Assembly: GCA_033297075.1 (NCBI GenBank)
Contig: MU858064.1
Coordinates: 124,001-188,000, forward strand
DNA from: Rhypophila decipiens
Taxonomy: Eukaryota > Ascomycota > Sordariomycetes > Sordariales > Naviculisporaceae
Direction of reading: 5' to 3'
DNA: 64,000 nucleotides
The position numbers and the translations under genes were made by a program. The notes beneath the pieces were generated by a model. That model ran no database searches, was not told the DNA's origin, and worked only from the letters and a program-made list of their open reading frames with translations. Of this stretch, positions 19,245 to 29,403 are shown in pieces. The first letter of the stretch is position 1, and the number at the start of each line of letters is the position of its first letter.

Positions 19245-20491
19245 TGTTTAATTTTCTTTCCTCGCCTACCAAGTCTCCATCCTTTACGACGGGCTAATTC
19301 CCCAAGAACAGCATCAAGTGGTAGTCTCCTGTAAACGGCTGCAACTGTCACTCCCTTTTGTGGCATTAGTATCCCTCATGAATAATCGCCGTCCCAGCCA
19401 CCAATTCCGCACCTTCGTTCCCCCTTCTTTCAAACCCATCAATTGCTTTAAAGGTCAATCGAATAATTACGGTTAATGAAGTCACATTTGATAGGGTGGT
19501 ACTAAAGTTATTGATCTAACCATAATTTCTTTGATCGAACTGGTCCTGACCGGTAACGTAAAAACGGGAAATACAATCCTTTCCCAGACCGGTGCACTGG
19601 GCTTACTTCCCTAACCCTATCGGCTTTAACGTTGTAGATCTTGTCGCTTCAATGCGCAGCGAGAATGATTCTCGAACATATTATGGTAGGAAGGAAACAG
19701 CATCGGGTAGTTGCTGTGGTGATGAGTATAGAGTAAACACCTGAAAAGGGGGCGCACAGGTATGGGACCCGTGGACCCCACGGACTGGGCGGAATATGAT
19801 TCTTGAACATCGACCTCCTTTGTTCAGACATGGCCCCCTCCCGACCCAAGAAGCCTGTTAAATTCCGCAGCCGGCGATCTCGACGGGCCCATCGCCGACT
19901 TCTTTGTCTACGTCACCGCCCCACTCCTCACTCCAGGGTTTCTAGTCCCCAGAACGGCGTTACCAAGCATTGACAGACACATCATGTCATCATGTTCTAA
20001 CTCTATTCCAACTTCGCGACTACTTGGCATCCCCAGATATGAGTAAGAGACTGAGCCAACCTGCGATGTAATGGCCGAACGCCTGTCCCCTTGATCGTGA
20101 GTTGTGAATTTTTCAGTGATAGACAGCTCCTTTCGAGCGATTTCTTTGCAGAGGTAGCGCGTAGAGTTCCACTAGGTGGACACCAGACCCCTGATGCCAA
20201 GGTCTTGACTCCAATGACTATTTTGTCTTGGACATCGCCAATGCTTGAATGGATACGATTAGGCCAATTGCTCAAGGTAGATGCCTGTGATGATGTTAGT
20301 GAGACCCATTTGGCTCCTATTGTCTCTTCCCGGCTGTGTCGGACGGGAAGGGAACAAAGGACCCATATAGTCGGGAACCTCTGTCTTCAGACCTCGAGAG
20401 ACCTAGATATATACATGCCCGTATACTTATTGTCAAAACTTCATTTCCTCGTTGTTTGTTGTTCAACCGTGTATTGTATTGTTTATATAAG
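19245..20491. other. Intergenic; dispersed repeat and telomere-like motif
   Basis: Contains CCCTAACCCTA at 19609-19619 and the second copy of the dispersed repeat at 19622-19660. The right end (TTTATATAAG, 20482-20491) is the TATA-like region of the next gene. Confidence 0.45.
19622..19660. repeat. Dispersed repeat, copy 2 (copy 1 at 8984-9023)
   Basis: GGCTTTAACGTTGTAGATC and TTGTCGCTTCAA match the copy 10.6 kb away in the same orientation. A telomere-like motif lies 3 bp upstream here but not at copy 1. Confidence 0.55.
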
Positions 20492-21802
20492 ATGTCACCT
20501 CACGCACAAGCATCCTCGCAGCCTGCTAACACTGGAACAAGCGACACAAGGGACTCAAAGGGTAAGTCTATACATCAACTCTGTGCCTTGTATCTAGCCC
20601 CTCTACAGCGTCCAGCCTGAACTAAACATATCAACAGCCTGGGCAACACTTCTCACCAAGTCGTCCTTTCTCCAAGGCGTCTTGACCCTACACTATTCCC
20701 TAAAACGGACCAAAACACAGTACCCCTTTATCGTCCTATACCCTGAAGACGTCTCCCCAGACGACCTCCCGCCATCATGTATCGAATCGCTTCACGCACG
20801 GGGGATCCAAACAATCCAGGTCCCCTACCTGCTCCCGAAAGCTTCCAAAGATTTCCCGGACAAGAGTTTCCACGAGTCTTGGACCAAGCTCACCGCGTTT
20901 GGTCTTGCACAATACTCGAGGCTGGTGTTGCTCGACGCGGACATGCTGGTTGTGCGCAATATGGACGAGTTGATGGATGAGCATGTCGTGGGGCTCGATC
21001 CTCCTTCCCTTGGAGGAACTGGAAATCGTGTCTACGCCGCTTGCCATGCTTGCACGTGTAACCCGGCGAAGAAGGCACACTATCCCAAGGACTGGCATGT
21101 CTTTCACTTTCCTTTTCCTCTGGATTCACCTAAGCCATTCAAATTCGACGGCGACAACTGTATAGTACTAACTAGTAACTATCCAACAGGGTACCGCAAA
21201 ACTGCGCCTATACCACACAGCATTCCAACCCAGCGCGGGCCCAAACAACAGGCGCACCCCCAAATGCCTCACCATCCCTCATGCCCAACGGCGGGCTGTT
21301 AGTCATCAACCCATCCGAAGCGACATATCAAATCATCTTATCGGCTTTGGAAGACCCCAAAACAGGAACATACGACTTTGCAGACCAAGAACTCTTGGGC
21401 GATATCTTTGGGTCTCGATGGTTGACGCTGCCATATATCTACAATGCTCTCAAGCCCATGCGATGGAGTAATGTCCACGACGCTATTTGGAGAGACGAGA
21501 ATGTCAAGAATGTGCATTATATCATGAGTCCTAAGCCCTGGATGGGCGAGAGGCCGTCCGCGATGAGTGCCAATGGGGGAGCGGAGACTCCTAGTGAATC
21601 ATCTGACAGCGGGGATGACAGCGGAAAAGACTTTGACCGGTACAGTATTGAAGATGTTGAGGAGAGGATTGATAATGCCATTACAAGGAAAAAACAGGGA
21701 CATGAGAAGGGAGATGAGAGTGATAGGGATGCAACGGTTCTGACGTGGTGGTGGAGGATAAATGATGAGCGAGAGAGGGTTGAGAAGGAGAATGGGTTGT
21801 AA
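20492..21802 (+). CDS. Glycosyltransferase family 8 protein (379 aa)
   Basis: Exons 20492-20561, 20638-21094 and 21190-21802. Intron 1 (76 nt) is canonical and joins SK-A-WATLLTKSSFLQG. Intron 2 (95 nt) fits only with a GC donor (CTG|GCATGT) and an ACTAAC branch site; it rebuilds PKDW-VPQNCAYTTQ, a conserved GT8 stretch, whereas a GT donor three bases later breaks the frame. The metal-binding DxD motif is in SRLVLLDADMLVVRNMDELM (residues ~108-127). Family members are glycogenin, galactinol synthase and related retaining transferases using nucleotide sugars and Mn2+. The glycogenin tail is absent; instead the C-terminal ~80 residues are Ser/Asp/Glu-rich. No signal peptide is seen, so a cytosolic enzyme is likely. 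Donor and acceptor sugars are unknown. Its stop is 131 bp from the convergent P450. Confidence 0.85.
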
Positions 21803-21933
21803 GATCGGGCCAGGCTTTAAGACATCTTTTGGATAACAAGCAAATTTTAAAACTGCTATCATGGACAAACTTGGACTATAGACTAAAAAGACTCCCAAGA
21901 GCCAACCATACCACCAAAGTAAGGAAACTAATA

Positions 21934-23934
21934 TCACTTCACTTTGCATTTGCGAGCTGTGCCCTCGTCCAGACTCCTTCCTTTGAATATGACCCAAAAC
22001 TCACGCCGCTCCCAAAAGCCCCAGACCCTTAAATCCTTGTCAAAGTCAGGCAACTCCTTCCCTTCAACAGCCTCCAAATCAAACCGCCACAACAACTTGG
22101 CAACAAACAAGCTAATCACGCCCCGGGCAATTGCTCCCCCCGGACATCCCCTAGGCCCTTGACTGAACGGCTTGGACACTTTCAGATCATCATCTTTATA
22201 TCGCTCGTCATACAAAGGATGAGTAGGAGGTAGCCACCTCTCTGGTCGGAATTCCTTTCCATCAGTAAAGTAATCTGGGTGACGCTGGGCTGCAAAATAC
22301 GCAATCTGGCAGATCGTTCCTTTAGGAACATGAAGGCCGTCAATGGGGATATTCCCCCGGGCTGATACGGGGCAGACGGTCAACTGCGTCGGGCACCAGC
22401 CGGAGGGACTCGTTCACACAGGCAGAGAGATACTTGAGCGATGAGACAGAGTCGAGCGTGATAGATTGGTATGTCTGCAGGGTTGTTCGGATTTCGGTTG
22501 TCAAGTGGTCGAGTGTCTTGGTCGAGGAGATAAGAGAAAGGATTATCGCGTAGAACTGTGAAGTCAAAGGCTGCCAGGTTGCGAGAAGAAGTTGAGAGGA
22601 TACGTTCTCGATGTGTAGGAGTTGTTTTGGATTCTTCAGCAAGTCAAGCGGGTCTGAAAGAGCAAGATGGGGGTCCTTGGTCACAGACTCAGAGGTGACA
22701 GAGCCAAGGAGTTGGTCGAGGTAGTCGACATGTCGAGAGTCAGTGCCGCTGGATGCCATGGTTGCTGTATGGGTCTCAATGCGGTGTTTGACGTTTTGGG
22801 CATGGATCTTGATCAGCTTTGGAAAGAGGAAAAGAACCGAGGGTGGAATACAGAGAAACTGCAGCGGTAAAAGGAGAGGCAGCTTGCGGGTGATTTGGGA
22901 CATCATAACCATCAGGTTGCATCGTAGGACAGCGGTCAGTGTTGGGGAGTCTTTCACTGTGGTGTATCAGATCAGGTGTTAGCTTTTGTTAGAAACGGCG
23001 AGATTTCACGACAAGGAAAGACTGCTGCGAACACAGCCTGACGTACTCTCCCGCAGATGACCCATGTCTGCACGATAGGTCAAAGCTGCAGCCATGTCGA
23101 GGCCCAGCCAGTTGGTCCAACGGTTGAGTTCAACCCCGTCGTCTCCTCCATGCTCTGCAAGACGTCGTACAAACAGGTCAAGGTACTGGTGAATGACGGC
23201 CTCTTTTGTCTTCAGACTTCGGTTGCTGAACGCAGGCGCCAGCTTCTTGGCAATCTCACGATGTCGCGCAGGGCTGGTCTCGCCTGAGATGCCACCGTCG
23301 CCAGTGTCGAGGGCGTCGTAGCCAACTTGGACGAATAGCTCCATGTTTTTCTCTTGGGCCAGGTAGATGTCTGATCCAAATGATTCAGTTAACCGGCTCT
23401 TGCGCTTAATGAGAACATGAAGTCGCTTGTGTACCTTTTGCCGCTTGTGGGGTGAGAAACACAAGCTGGTTTGGGCCGATGCGGACGACATGGCCTTTGC
23501 AGGTCCGAGACGACGTGAGCAAAGAAGAACCGATGTAAAAGAACCCCCCGAAATCGGTTCAGTTCAGCAAAAGTTAATTCTGGGAAATTTTACCATATTT
23601 CTTGATGACCTTTTCGATGATCCACGGGTATCTCCCAGAGAGACTGGAGATGGACCATTCCATCAGCAGGTGACTGGGAGTTCTCAAACATCTTGCAAGC
23701 GTACCTGGCATATACCCACCACAGAGAACTCATGGCGGCCAACTTTGGACCTGGATACTTGGCCAGTGGATGAAAATAGGCATTGTAGATGGCTCGGGCT
23801 GAACAGTAGGTGAATGCCAGCAAGGAAATAGCTGTGAAGATTTGGACGGCGGGGACCATGTTGACCCTAAAATCGGGGACAAGTCGATCCCACACAAGCC
23901 CCAGAGGAGGGACTCTTTTCTGAAGAGACCCCAT
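21934..23934 (-). pseudogene. Cytochrome P450 monooxygenase with a one-base frameshift
   Basis: Exons 23690-23934, 23594-23643, 23435-23494, 23047-23370 and 21934-22956. All four introns (46, 99, 64 and 90 nt) keep frame and restore family sequence: YPGPKLAAMSSLWW, LSGRYPWIIEKVIKKYG, VVRIGPNQLVFLTPQAA, HREIAKKLAPAFSNRSLK. An N-terminal hydrophobic anchor lies at residues ~28-45. The K-helix ExxR (NESLRL) and the haem loop FSQGPRGCPGG with its cysteine are intact. A run of five Gs (coding strand; 22354-22358) shifts the frame between RISPG and NIPIDG; four Gs would restore RISPGNIPIDGLHVPKGT. The usual I-helix A-G-x-D/E-T-T motif is not recognisable. Either a young pseudogene or a homopolymer sequencing error. 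The family often acts in secondary metabolism; the substrate is unknown. Confidence 0.82.
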
Positions 23935-24327
23935 ACTTTTGTTTGGTATGTTCTTTTTACCCCTGAGCTGGTTTCTCGGGTCGGTAGCAGGCGTTTGGTT
24001 CGTGACCGAAGGAAGAGACGGTCTTGTACATAAAAGAACCCTTTGAGGAAATGGGCACCACTTGCTCTTTATACCGCCTGCGGGATAAATGCAGCATCTC
24101 ATCTTTGTATGTTGTTGGGGTGTTGGTGATAACCTCCATGTACTGATTGGTTACCGCGCAATAACGCTGACGGCGGATCCCGGTCAATGCTGTGTAACAC
24201 TGTCGACCCTTGTGGAATTGGAAAAACAAAACACGGTATAGCACGCTGGTGTCCTTCACTTCGGATGAAGAGGAGGTTAGTTGGTCATTTCCAACCAAGA
24301 CTCAGATTTTGATGCTGAGCAAATCGT
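23935..24327. other. Upstream region of the P450
   Basis: No gene is recognised. It contains the presumed minus-facing promoter of the P450 and ends at the terminal inverted repeat of the 24328 element. Confidence 0.4.
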
Positions 24328-24380
24328 AGTACCGCCTACTTTTGTAGAATTCGTATTACGCTAAGGCCTAAATGGGCTTA
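24328..24380 (+). repeat. Left terminal inverted repeat of the 24328 element
   Basis: Starts AGTACCGCC and pairs with the right repeat with six mismatches, four of them in two small clusters. Confidence 0.8.
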
Positions 24381-25104
24381 GAGCCAGATCGGGGCCATCT
24401 GACCAGATAGGTACAATTGGAAAAGTGGGGCAAGGTGCATGTACCTCCAATCTGGTGGTCACCAGATTCGGAATTCAGCTTTTTGTCACGATATGTATAT
24501 AACCCTTGATTTCAAGTCGGCGTTCGACTTGAAATTCTACATCCTTTTGAAGAAAGGGGGTCCGTAGCCTAGTGGTAGGGTTCTAGACTAGTGGATTCGT
24601 CACACTTTTTCTCAATTCCGGAACTGTTGAGTTTTGCTCTGTTTTTACTCTGTTTTTGGCTGTTTTTGGAGAAAAAAGCCGCAAAAAGCCAAAATTTGAA
24701 GAAGGTACAAGATGCTCGCCAGATAGTTGGCACATTGATCCACATTGATCCACAATGGCTGTAAATGGCTGTACATGGCTGTAAATAGCTGTAAATAACT
24801 GTAAATTCAGTTGTTTTGACTTTTTGTGGCTTTACTGGCAGTCATCTGGGCCAATCTGACGACTGGCCAGATGGGCTCGATCAGGGCCTTAACGACCACG
24901 ATCTGATTAGAGGAACCTCATATCTTTAGGAACAACCTCAAAACTCTATGAAAAAAGCTATTTTAACAGCAAAACTTACACTCTATAATGGTGAGCAAAG
25001 GCCGTATATAATATCACTAGGAACTGATATCTTTAGAATGCTGAAAATGGCTTTTTTCTTGGTTGAAAGCGACGTGTTGTGAGTGCTCTTCAAATCGCTG
25101 TAGC

Positions 25105-25157
25105 TAATCCTATTTGGGCCTTAGCGTAATACGAATTCTACAAAATATGGCGGTACT
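25105..25157 (-). repeat. Right terminal inverted repeat of the 24328 element
   Basis: Ends GGCGGTACT, the complement of the left terminus. Confidence 0.8.
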
Positions 25158-25583
25158 CCGTAACAATCAGGTATGCTATACGTACGAGTACGGCAGGCAT
25201 AGCCGGTAATTACATGATCATAAAGCAGTTCGGCCAGAGACAATGCTCGCCATACATCTTAAGCTTGGAAGGGTTTAGGAATGCCAGCTCTGAGTTTATA
25301 AACTTATTTCTTATAAAGTCTCTTCGTTATTGCTTCAAGTTGTTACCGTGAGGTACTCCTTCTCCTCGCCTCTGTACTTTACGTGAATAAAATCTCCGAT
25401 TGGTGGATCACTACCGTAACAAGATGCTGGTAATAATCAGGTGGCTGGCCGCTAGCGAGTTTAGCTCGTGGCGGAGCTTGAATTCTTGTGCTCGGCCCAG
25501 AATATCCCAGACACCCATCTCAACTGATTTCTATTCCTTTGATTTTGGAACTTTTTATTCTACGATACTACCGTGGGCCAACA
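25158..25583. other. Intergenic; promoter side of the CorA-like gene
   Basis: AT-rich sequence with TTTATAAAC at 25295. No gene or RNA recognised. A 96-nt in-frame extension upstream of the chosen ATG is open but unremarkable. Confidence 0.4.
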
Positions 25584-27616
25584 ATGACGGACCGCGAGCT
25601 TGATGAGGAAGGCGATCAAGGCGCATGCGCTATGGACCAAACACTCGACTGCCAACTTGGACAGCTCCCACGACATGATATTTACGTATATCAATGGGAG
25701 AGTGTTTTCTATCCACCAATTGAGCTGCCGCCGCCCGCTTTCGAACGCAGCCAAAGGACTGGGTCGAATGGCGTGACGGAAGTTCTGATATGGAAAATCG
25801 AGCCTGCAGCAATTCAAAACGGCGCATTGGTAGTGTATAAAGAGTTTGGCTATGCCGAAAATGGTTCCGTTCGTGCTGTAAACATTGGTGACTTGGCGGA
25901 CGATACCAGTATCACGGAGCGCATTGTGAGTAGCCACGTTTCCTACCGGTAGCGGAGACGGGGCACCTATTATGAGTTACATATACGTATCCATGTTGAC
26001 GTTCAACTCGGCCGAATCGATAGCGGGTCATGAACCCGGCTGTTGTCGGGCGTTATGGGCGGGAATGGATCTTCTCGATGAGCGGGACCCTCGATGACAG
26101 CTTGTGCTCCATTGCAACTCTCGAGCTATGCCGTGAGACGGACCTTGCACACAGTCGCTCTGAAGAACTAGCAAGCTCTCGGACACGACTTGCCAGAGCT
26201 TTTCTCCTGCAGTTCAAATCTTTCTGGGACTTGACCTCAGACCGACGCTGGTGGGGCTCCTCGGATCACGAAATGATGAAAGGTGGGAGATTTGCTGACT
26301 GGGAAGACCTCGTCTTCCAATATCATATGCGCGTTTGTACAGCAGATGTCGACGTGAGCTCGACACCGCCGGGACCTGGTCTTGTTAGGTCATCGGGAGA
26401 TTTGCACAATGGAAAGTGACTAGCACTGGCACATGTGGTCGAGCTACGTTGTTCTGTGGGGCTGAAGACAACCTGGAATTTTGAACAAGCGATATTCACA
26501 CTGCTTCACCATGGCTGATAGCGGTCGTCTACGCCTCAGAAGCCTGGACGAGGTTTCCAATGAGTAGCAGTGGCGTATGGCTGGCATCTTCCCGTTACAA
26601 CGAGCAACGGGAGTTGCAGCCTTCGCTTTCAGGATTCACTCATTGCTCCCGGAGTGGGAACGACAGTGGTCATCCTTGATTGACACGCTTGGCAGGGCTT
26701 TGAACAGTAACGCTAATGTATGTCAAGTTCCTTTTGCATCCGTAGCATTCCCTGTTGGTGGCTGCTTTGCTAAAGGGGGCATGTAGCTCGACGCAATTCT
26801 GTCACCAGAGGGGCGGCGTAGAATTATGATCGATGGGAGTGGTCTGCAGTTGTCCGAGTTATATTTTACCATCATGCAAACCTTGCGTATTGCCTCTGAA
26901 TGGATCCAAGAGAGCATGGACGACTTGAGGCATATGGTCAATGACATGGATCGCCTCTACCTGTCATCTCAAACGCCCGAGGGCTTTCCCACCTTCCTCC
27001 CGCTAGATGCGACAAAAAGGGACGAATTTATTCGCGTGTACAGGAGCAACTGGGACCGGGTATTGTTGCGCCAGCATAATATGGGATTAGAACTGCTATC
27101 CCGAATTGCCAAAAAGCAGGAGGAGCTCAAGAGTCTCAGGGACGGGGTAAGCCTTTTCTTTCTCGTCTTTCTTCTGACATCTGAGTCTGAGACCCTGAGC
27201 TTATCAACTGCCTTCCTGCTACCAACCAGCTATTCAACGCCACTTCCATCAATGAAGCAGCCAAGTCCACCCAGCTCAACCACTATATCCTGGCATTTAC
27301 CGTTGTCACCATATTTTATCTGCCTCTGAGTTTCATTGCGGTGAGAAATAGACCCGAGCTCGACCAGGCTTCACATTTACTTCATTTTGCTGATCAGTAT
27401 CAATATGTCAAGACCCTGTTCGCGCTAGACTTCTTTTACTTGAAAGAAGACCCGAGACAGACAAAATGGTTCATTGCCACCACTGTATCGGTTGCTATTG
27501 GAACATATGTGGCCTCCTGGCTTCTGGTCTGGATTGTCCAGGAGCCAAACCACAGAGCACTTGCTTGGGCTCTCGCCGAGGTCAGGGCCAGTTTTGCGTG
27601 GGCCATGAGACGTTGA
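25584..27616 (+). CDS. CorA-like two-helix membrane protein of fungal type (497 aa)
   Basis: Six exons, all joined in phase 0: 25584-25925, 26024-26353, 26571-26717, 26787-27146, 27230-27340 and 27413-27616. The joins bypass every stop, including a TAG at 26565. The long N-terminal part (~390 residues) is soluble; residues ~275-390 are helical (LSELYFTIMQTLRIASEWI, LLSRIAKKQEEL), like the cytoplasmic funnel of CorA. Two membrane helices follow: ILAFTVVTIFYLPLSFIATL and WFIATTVSVAIGTYVASWLL. The Gly-Met-Asn motif that ends helix 1 in true Mg2+ channels is replaced by ATLFALDFF, so metal transport is doubtful. The last acceptor (AAG at 27412) was chosen because it gives SFIATLFALDFF; an acceptor 15 nt earlier is also in frame. 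Such proteins are common and uncharacterised in Pezizomycotina. Confidence 0.75.
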
Positions 27617-27973
27617 CCCGGGCTAAGGGGCAAATCCCTAGGCCAAAGGCGGAAGAGCCTTACTAAACAACCCGATCAACGAAACAAACAAAAAGCACTG
27701 ATTCTTTCTCTGATCTATTTTTCTTTTTTCACTAGTCGCTGATGGCAGCCCTCGGCGGTTCTATTCATACGTGTATGCGGTGTGCACGAATGTCAGTTAT
27801 GGAACGTGAAATACTCTATTTGCGTGACTTGGCCCCCTAGTTACAAGCTCTCGTCCCTTGAGGACCCGGTCATGTTTTACCATTGACTCGTTATATACAT
27901 GTCAGCCTTTACGTTACTTTTGTTCATAATCTTTCTCTCCGTGTCACTGGGTGTCTCCCTTGTCCTAGCAAGC
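27617..27973. other. Intergenic between convergent genes
   Basis: Pyrimidine-rich 3' flanks; nothing recognised. Confidence 0.4.
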
Positions 27974-28735
27974 CTAGAAAATCAAGCAGAAACCGCGGTT
28001 CATATCCTTCACCACTTGCTTTCCCGCCGTCGTTCTCCGTACGTTGCTGGGCGTTGCAGACCCGAACTCGTCCAACTCCCGAGCAAGGGCCAGTCGCTGA
28101 GGGCGGATCGCAAGCTTTTTTGACTCTGCAAAATGCTTCAAAACTGCCACGGCGCTTCCCCTATTATTGCTGTCGAACTCAAAGAAGTGAGTGAGGTTTT
28201 GGGTCTGAGAGAGGATCTTTCCGCGCAATTCCTCATTGAGATGGTCAAACCTCGTGCGCTCTCGGGTGCTTATGTTGTTCCACATGGTGGTGACAAAAGC
28301 TGTCTGTCCCAAGAAAACCTTTCCGCATATTTGTAGGAAGAGATCGATATTTGATCGAGCGGACCCGGTGAGTCGGGTAGTGGTGATTCGATGGAAATAA
28401 ATGACCGCATTGACATGTGGTGAGGACCTAAGCTTTACAGCAATCTTGCCCAGGACTTCCAGGTTGCCTGCCGGGGAGTCGTCGAGACCCGGTGTATCGA
28501 TGATCAAGAAGTCCTTGCCACTGACTGTGGTTTCGTAGTCTTTGCACTCGACAGTGCCTCGTAGCTTGTCAGAATAAAGCCATGATGTTGCCACGCAATG
28601 CGGAAATATAACTGTTTACTTACTCCCATTTTGCATCTTTCCATCCTTTGGCCTCGCCGCCAAACTTGTAACGAATGTCGTTTTACCTGACCTCGTAGGG
28701 CCAAGAAGGAGAAGAACAATATCGTAGCTTGCCAT
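27974..28735 (-). CDS. AIG1/IMAP-like GTPase with C-terminal CaaX box (231 aa)
   Basis: Exons 28624-28735 and 27974-28557, joined across a 66-nt intron (GTAAGT, CTGAC branch, GAG end). G1 is GPTRSGKTTF (residues ~10-19) and G3 is DTPGLDD (~55-61). The region VTTMWNN occupies the place of the family's G4 (usually TKxD or TTMW in fungal members). The protein ends MNRGFCLIF: Cys-Leu-Ile-Phe is a CaaX box, so farnesyl or geranylgeranyl attachment and membrane location are expected. Family members are membrane-associated GTPases that form scaffolds. A related gene lies 669 bp away in divergent orientation, which suggests an old duplication; only that second copy lacks a CaaX end. The cellular role is unknown. 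Confidence 0.8.
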
Positions 28736-29403
28736 GGTGCAAAACGGGATGGAGAGACGATTTCGCTGCTTGTTGACTGACTGAACGATGTGGAACCTTG
28801 GACCATTCAGGGCTCGCAACTTGATCTGGGATCAAAGGGTGGTGTGCCTGACTTTTATTTGTGCCCAACAAAGCAGCTTCAAGTTTCAAGGGCACCAGGT
28901 GTGTGCTTGTTCATCATGATTGGGAGCATCCCCCGGTGAGGCTTCATTGGCCCTAGCCTACTCCCCGCAGCCAACGCGCTGCACCTTTCAACGTGCAAAT
29001 GTTCCATTGGGCTTTGGCCAAAATACTGCCCAACAGACGCCTAATTCACCCAACCCAAACGGTGCATTTGCCAGCGGATAAGGGGCATGTGCTCACGGAT
29101 TTCAGGGTTTTGAGGCTTGTCATCCTCCACTGGAGCCCTACCGCCAGATCCCAACTCGGCTTTCAAGCCAGGGCCAAAAGCAGCCTCAAACGTCCCCGAC
29201 ACGACATAAAACGCACATGCATCACCACTCACTCAAGCTCCCATGTCCACGTAGTCACCACGAGGAAGAAACCGTTACCAAGCCTTTTTTCTCCTTTTCT
29301 GTACTCCCCTGATCCTGGCTTCCTGGCGCGTCACATCTCCATCACGCCCTTCTTTCTGACAAGCTCTCAGGATCTCGCCTTGCCCCTGAAGACGACGGAT
29401 TCA
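28736..29403. promoter_or_regulatory. Shared upstream region of the divergent GTPase genes
   Basis: The two GTPase genes start at its two ends and run apart. The frame of the right gene stays open for 137 codons upstream of the chosen ATG, but that part has no domain similarity and is pyrimidine-rich near 29270-29390, like a leader. A CCAAT-type box (GGCCAA/ATTGG) occurs at 28945-29025. Confidence 0.45.

Larger units (their letters stand above)
24328..25157. mobile_element. Non-autonomous DNA element with 53-bp terminal inverted repeats (830 bp)
   Basis: The left end (24328-24380) and the inverted right end (25105-25157) match at 47 of 53 positions and share an uninterrupted core TTTTGTAGAATTCGTATTAC continuing with GCTAAGGCC. 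No protein frame of note lies inside. The interior is structured: a hairpin GATTTCAAGTCG/CGACTTGAAAT (~24508-24537), a palindrome AATCTGGTGGTCACCAGATT, a run of TGGCTGTAAA-like units (~24765-24810), and many CCAGAT/ATCTGG motifs near both ends that could be transposase sites. TAGCCTAGTGGTAGGG near 24567 resembles a tRNA-type A box. No convincing target duplication is visible (CGTA lies near each end). Class cannot be assigned; a long-TIR Mutator-like or other MITE is possible. Confidence 0.8.

Noticed and set aside
24560..24605. tRNA gene suggested by TAGCCTAGTGGTAGG
   Set aside because: No B box at the right distance and no cloverleaf can be drawn; the motif lies inside the inverted-repeat element.
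28993..29403. N-terminal extension of the plus-strand GTPase
   Set aside because: Open but without family similarity and with leader-like composition; the ATG at 29404 places the P-loop where relatives have it.
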